Source of the DNA: Conyzicola lurida
GTDB taxonomy: Bacteria; Actinomycetota; Actinomycetes; Actinomycetales; Microbacteriaceae
Assembly: GCF_014204935.1 (NCBI RefSeq)
Contig: NZ_JACHMJ010000001.1
Coordinates: 3,348,001 to 3,412,000 of the forward strand
Direction: 5' to 3'
Length of the DNA: 64,000 nt
Of the stretch, positions 62,431-64,000 are shown in pieces. Both the position numbers and the translations under genes were made by a program. The stretch's first letter is position 1. Each line of letters begins with the position of its first letter. The notes below the pieces were generated by a model. The model saw only the letters and a program-made list of their open reading frames with translations, had not been told where the DNA came from and did no database searches.

Positions 62431-62449
62431 GCCACAGATCGTCTGTGGC
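62431..62449 (+). promoter_or_regulatory. leader hairpin upstream of rpsF
   Basis: GCCACAGA-TCG-TCTGTGGC is a perfect 8-bp stem, followed by CCG motifs before the ribosome site. S6:S18-type autoregulatory leaders with CCG boxes occur before rpsF in other phyla; this is a possible counterpart. Confidence 0.4.
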
Positions 62450-62474
62450 CGTAAAGTCCGAAGGAGGTGGGTTA

Positions 62475-62903
62475 GTGACGAATCAGTACGAACTCATGGT
62501 CATCCTCGATCCAGAGATCGACGAGCGCACCGTGGCTCCGAGCCTCGATAAGTTCCTCAACGTCATCCGCAACGATGGTGGAACCATCGACAAGGTAGAT
62601 GTCTGGGGCCGTCGTCGCCTTGCATACGAGATCAACAAGAAGGCCGAGGGCATCTACGCCGTCGTCAACTTCACCGCGACCCCCGCAGCGACGACCGAAC
62701 TCGACCGCCAGCTCGGTCTGAGCGAAGCCGTTATGCGCACCAAGGTCCTCCGCGCGGAAGAGGGCTTCGCCCAGGTCGCCGCCGCCAAGAAGATCGCCGA
62801 CGAGAAGGCCGCCCGCAAGGCTGCTGCACCCGCCAAGGCTCCCGCTGCTACTGACGCCAAGCCCGCCGCTGCTTCCGCAGCTGCAGCCCCGGCCGCAGAG
62901 TAA
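62475..62903 (+). CDS. rpsF: ribosomal protein bS6
   Basis: The GTG at 62475, with AAGGAGGTG upstream, gives 142 residues. The bS6 core ([40 protein letters not shown]) occupies the first 98. An alanine/lysine-rich tail of about 40 residues follows, longer than in E. coli. It is the first gene of rpsF-ssb-rpsR-rplI. Confidence 0.97.
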   Translation: MTNQYELMVILDPEIDERTVAPSLDKFLNVIRNDGGTIDKVDVWGRRRLAYEINKKAEGIYAVVNFTATPAATTELDRQLGLSEAVMRTKVLRAEEGFAQVAAAKKIADEKAARKAAAPAKAPAATDAKPAAASAAAAPAAE

Positions 62904-62905
62904 TC

Positions 62906-63415
62906 ATGGCCGGCGAAACCATAATCACGGTTGTTGGCAACCTCACGGGTGACCCGGAGCTGCGGTACACGCAGAACGGCCTCGCGGTAGCCAACTTCAC
63001 GATCGCTTCGACCCCGCGCAACTTCGACCGCGCGGCCAACGACTGGAAAGACGGAGATGCTCTCTTCCTGCGCGCAAGCGTGTGGCGTGAGTTCGCCGAG
63101 CACGTCGCGGGATCCCTCACCAAGGGTTCGCGCGTCATCGCTACCGGTCGCCTGAAGCAGCGCTCGTATGAAACCAAGGAAGGTGAGAAGCGCACGAGCA
63201 TCGAGCTCGAGGTGGACGAAATCGGTCCGTCGCTGCGTTACGCAACCGCCCAGGTAACCCGTGCAGCTTCTTCCCGCGAAGGCGGCGGAGCACGTGGTGG
63301 TTCACCGCAGGGCCAGGTTGCCGAAGAGCCGTGGGCCGCAAGCGCGCCCGCAGCCTCGGCCGCTGGCGACGTGTGGAACACGCCGGGCAACTACACAGAC
63401 GAAACGCCCTTCTAG
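62906..63415 (+). CDS. ssb: single-stranded DNA-binding protein
   Basis: The 169-residue product has an OB fold ([38 protein letters not shown]) in residues 1-110. A Gly/Ala-rich linker leads to the acidic C-terminal tip YTDETPF, which binds partner proteins. It starts 2 bases after rpsF. Confidence 0.96.
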   Translation: MAGETIITVVGNLTGDPELRYTQNGLAVANFTIASTPRNFDRAANDWKDGDALFLRASVWREFAEHVAGSLTKGSRVIATGRLKQRSYETKEGEKRTSIELEVDEIGPSLRYATAQVTRAASSREGGGARGGSPQGQVAEEPWAASAPAASAAGDVWNTPGNYTDETPF

Positions 63416-63449
63416 GCGCTCACTCACTTTTTAGGAAAGAAGTAAACCC

Positions 63450-63713
63450 ATGGCTGGAAAGAGCAGCGGCGACCGCCGTAAGCCCATCCGCAAGGGCAAG
63501 GACGGCAAGAACGCCGCTCCTGCCAAGTCGATCCGCGTTGGCGTCATCGACTACAAGGATGTTGCAACCCTTCGTAAGTTCATCTCGGACCGCGGAAAGA
63601 TCCGCGCCCGTCGCATCACCGGTGTCTCCGTCCAGGAGCAGCGCCTCATCGCCCGTGCCGTCAAGAACGCGCGCGAGATGGCACTGCTTCCCTACGCCGG
63701 CTCAGGCCGTTAA
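63450..63713 (+). CDS. rpsR: ribosomal protein bS18
   Basis: The 87-residue product contains the bS18 core: [33 protein letters not shown] and [14 protein letters not shown]. It has no cysteine ribbon, so it is the zinc-free form. It assembles with bS6 in the small subunit. Confidence 0.97.
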   Translation: MAGKSSGDRRKPIRKGKDGKNAAPAKSIRVGVIDYKDVATLRKFISDRGKIRARRITGVSVQEQRLIARAVKNAREMALLPYAGSGR

Positions 63714-63724
63714 GGAGCATTGAT

Positions 63725-64000
63725 ATGTCTAAGTTGATCCTCACGCACGAGGTCACCGGCCTCGGTGCACCCGGCGACGTCGTCGACGTCAAGAACGGTT
63801 TCGCTCGCAACTACCTCATCCCCCAGGGCTTCGCCGTGGCGTGGACCCGTGGTGGAGAGAAGCAGATCGATTCGATCAAGGCAGCCCGCGCAGCGCGCGA
63901 GCACGCCACCCTCGAAGAGGCGCTCGACCTGAAGGCCCGCCTTCAGGCCACGACCGTCTCGCTCAAGGTGAAGACCGGAGACGGTGGCCGCCTGTTCGGT
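63725..64000 (+). CDS. rplI: ribosomal protein bL9, 3' end beyond window
   Basis: The ATG at 63725 opens [20 protein letters not shown], then [20 protein letters not shown], the complete N-terminal domain of bL9, followed by the start of the connecting helix. The reading frame is open at position 64000, so only 92 codons are visible. Confidence 0.97.
   Translation, partial: MSKLILTHEVTGLGAPGDVVDVKNGFARNYLIPQGFAVAWTRGGEKQIDSIKAARAAREHATLEEALDLKARLQATTVSLKVKTGDGGRLFG

Overview
The window is high-GC DNA from an actinobacterium, most likely a member of the Microbacteriaceae; the genus cannot be fixed from sequence alone. The gene order fhaA-fhaB-pstP-rodA-pbpA-pknA-pknB-trpG, crgA, gyrA/gyrB, recF, dnaN, dnaA, rpmH, rnpA, yidD, yidC, khpB/jag, rsmG, parA, parB, trxA, trxB, murJ, pcnA is the conserved actinobacterial origin region. 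The short interspersed element built on TCGA-GCCTGTCGA style inverted repeats (37972-38034 and 61183-61257) is of a kind I associate with Microbacteriaceae.

Positions 1-21060 are accessory DNA. They end at the 3' end of a tRNA-Leu gene (21061-21144), a classic integration point. From left to right they hold: a partial UvrD-like helicase; an ECF sigma factor / transmembrane partner / secreted I36-type inhibitor operon; two tandem secreted paralogues of unknown function; many small or hypothetical proteins; a LacI remnant; a three-gene cassette (short basic protein, membrane protein, DUF2188 protein) whose outer members share a WKKxVQKS motif; and a nearly gene-free stretch (about 11.0-12.4 kb) with a 32-bp perfect inverted repeat around an AT-rich cluster of GTTACCAC sites. 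A four-gene operon follows (two MbcA/ParS-like HTH proteins, a metallophosphoesterase and a small protein). The last part has three paralogous tyrosine-recombinase-like proteins lacking most catalytic residues, the third overlapping a DDE transposase gene. A 19-bp element occurs at the start of the four-gene operon, immediately before recombinase-like gene 2, and near the start of gene 3, so the two halves may be one regulated system. This is the best candidate for undescribed biology here.

Positions 21300-35360 carry the cell-envelope and division signalling operon: FHA proteins, phosphatase PstP, RodA, PBP A, kinases PknA and PknB. Next come an amidotransferase, a tiny membrane protein, a class E sortase, CrgA, a rhomboid protease, a cyclophilin, tRNA-Ala and tRNA-Ile, and a DUF3566 protein. 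The crgA-rhomboid gap contains four 28-bp repeats, three of which begin with a perfect DnaA box.

Positions 35350-46195 are the replication block, read leftwards from the origin: dnaA, dnaN, gnd, recF, DUF721, gyrB, gyrA. DnaA boxes lie on both sides of dnaA. Rightwards run rpmH, rnpA, yidD, yidC, khpB, rsmG, parA and parB. Four parS sites lie between 48700 and 52425; one contains the parA start codon, one abuts the rsmG start codon and one overlaps the ddl stop codon. Two unrelated 14-bp tandem repeats fill the parB-ddl gap.

Positions 52424-64000 carry ddl, a PLP aminotransferase, trxA, trxB, murJ, a DUF6049-type secreted protein, the CCA-adding enzyme, inositol-3-phosphate synthase, and the rpsF-ssb-rpsR-rplI operon, which runs off the right edge.
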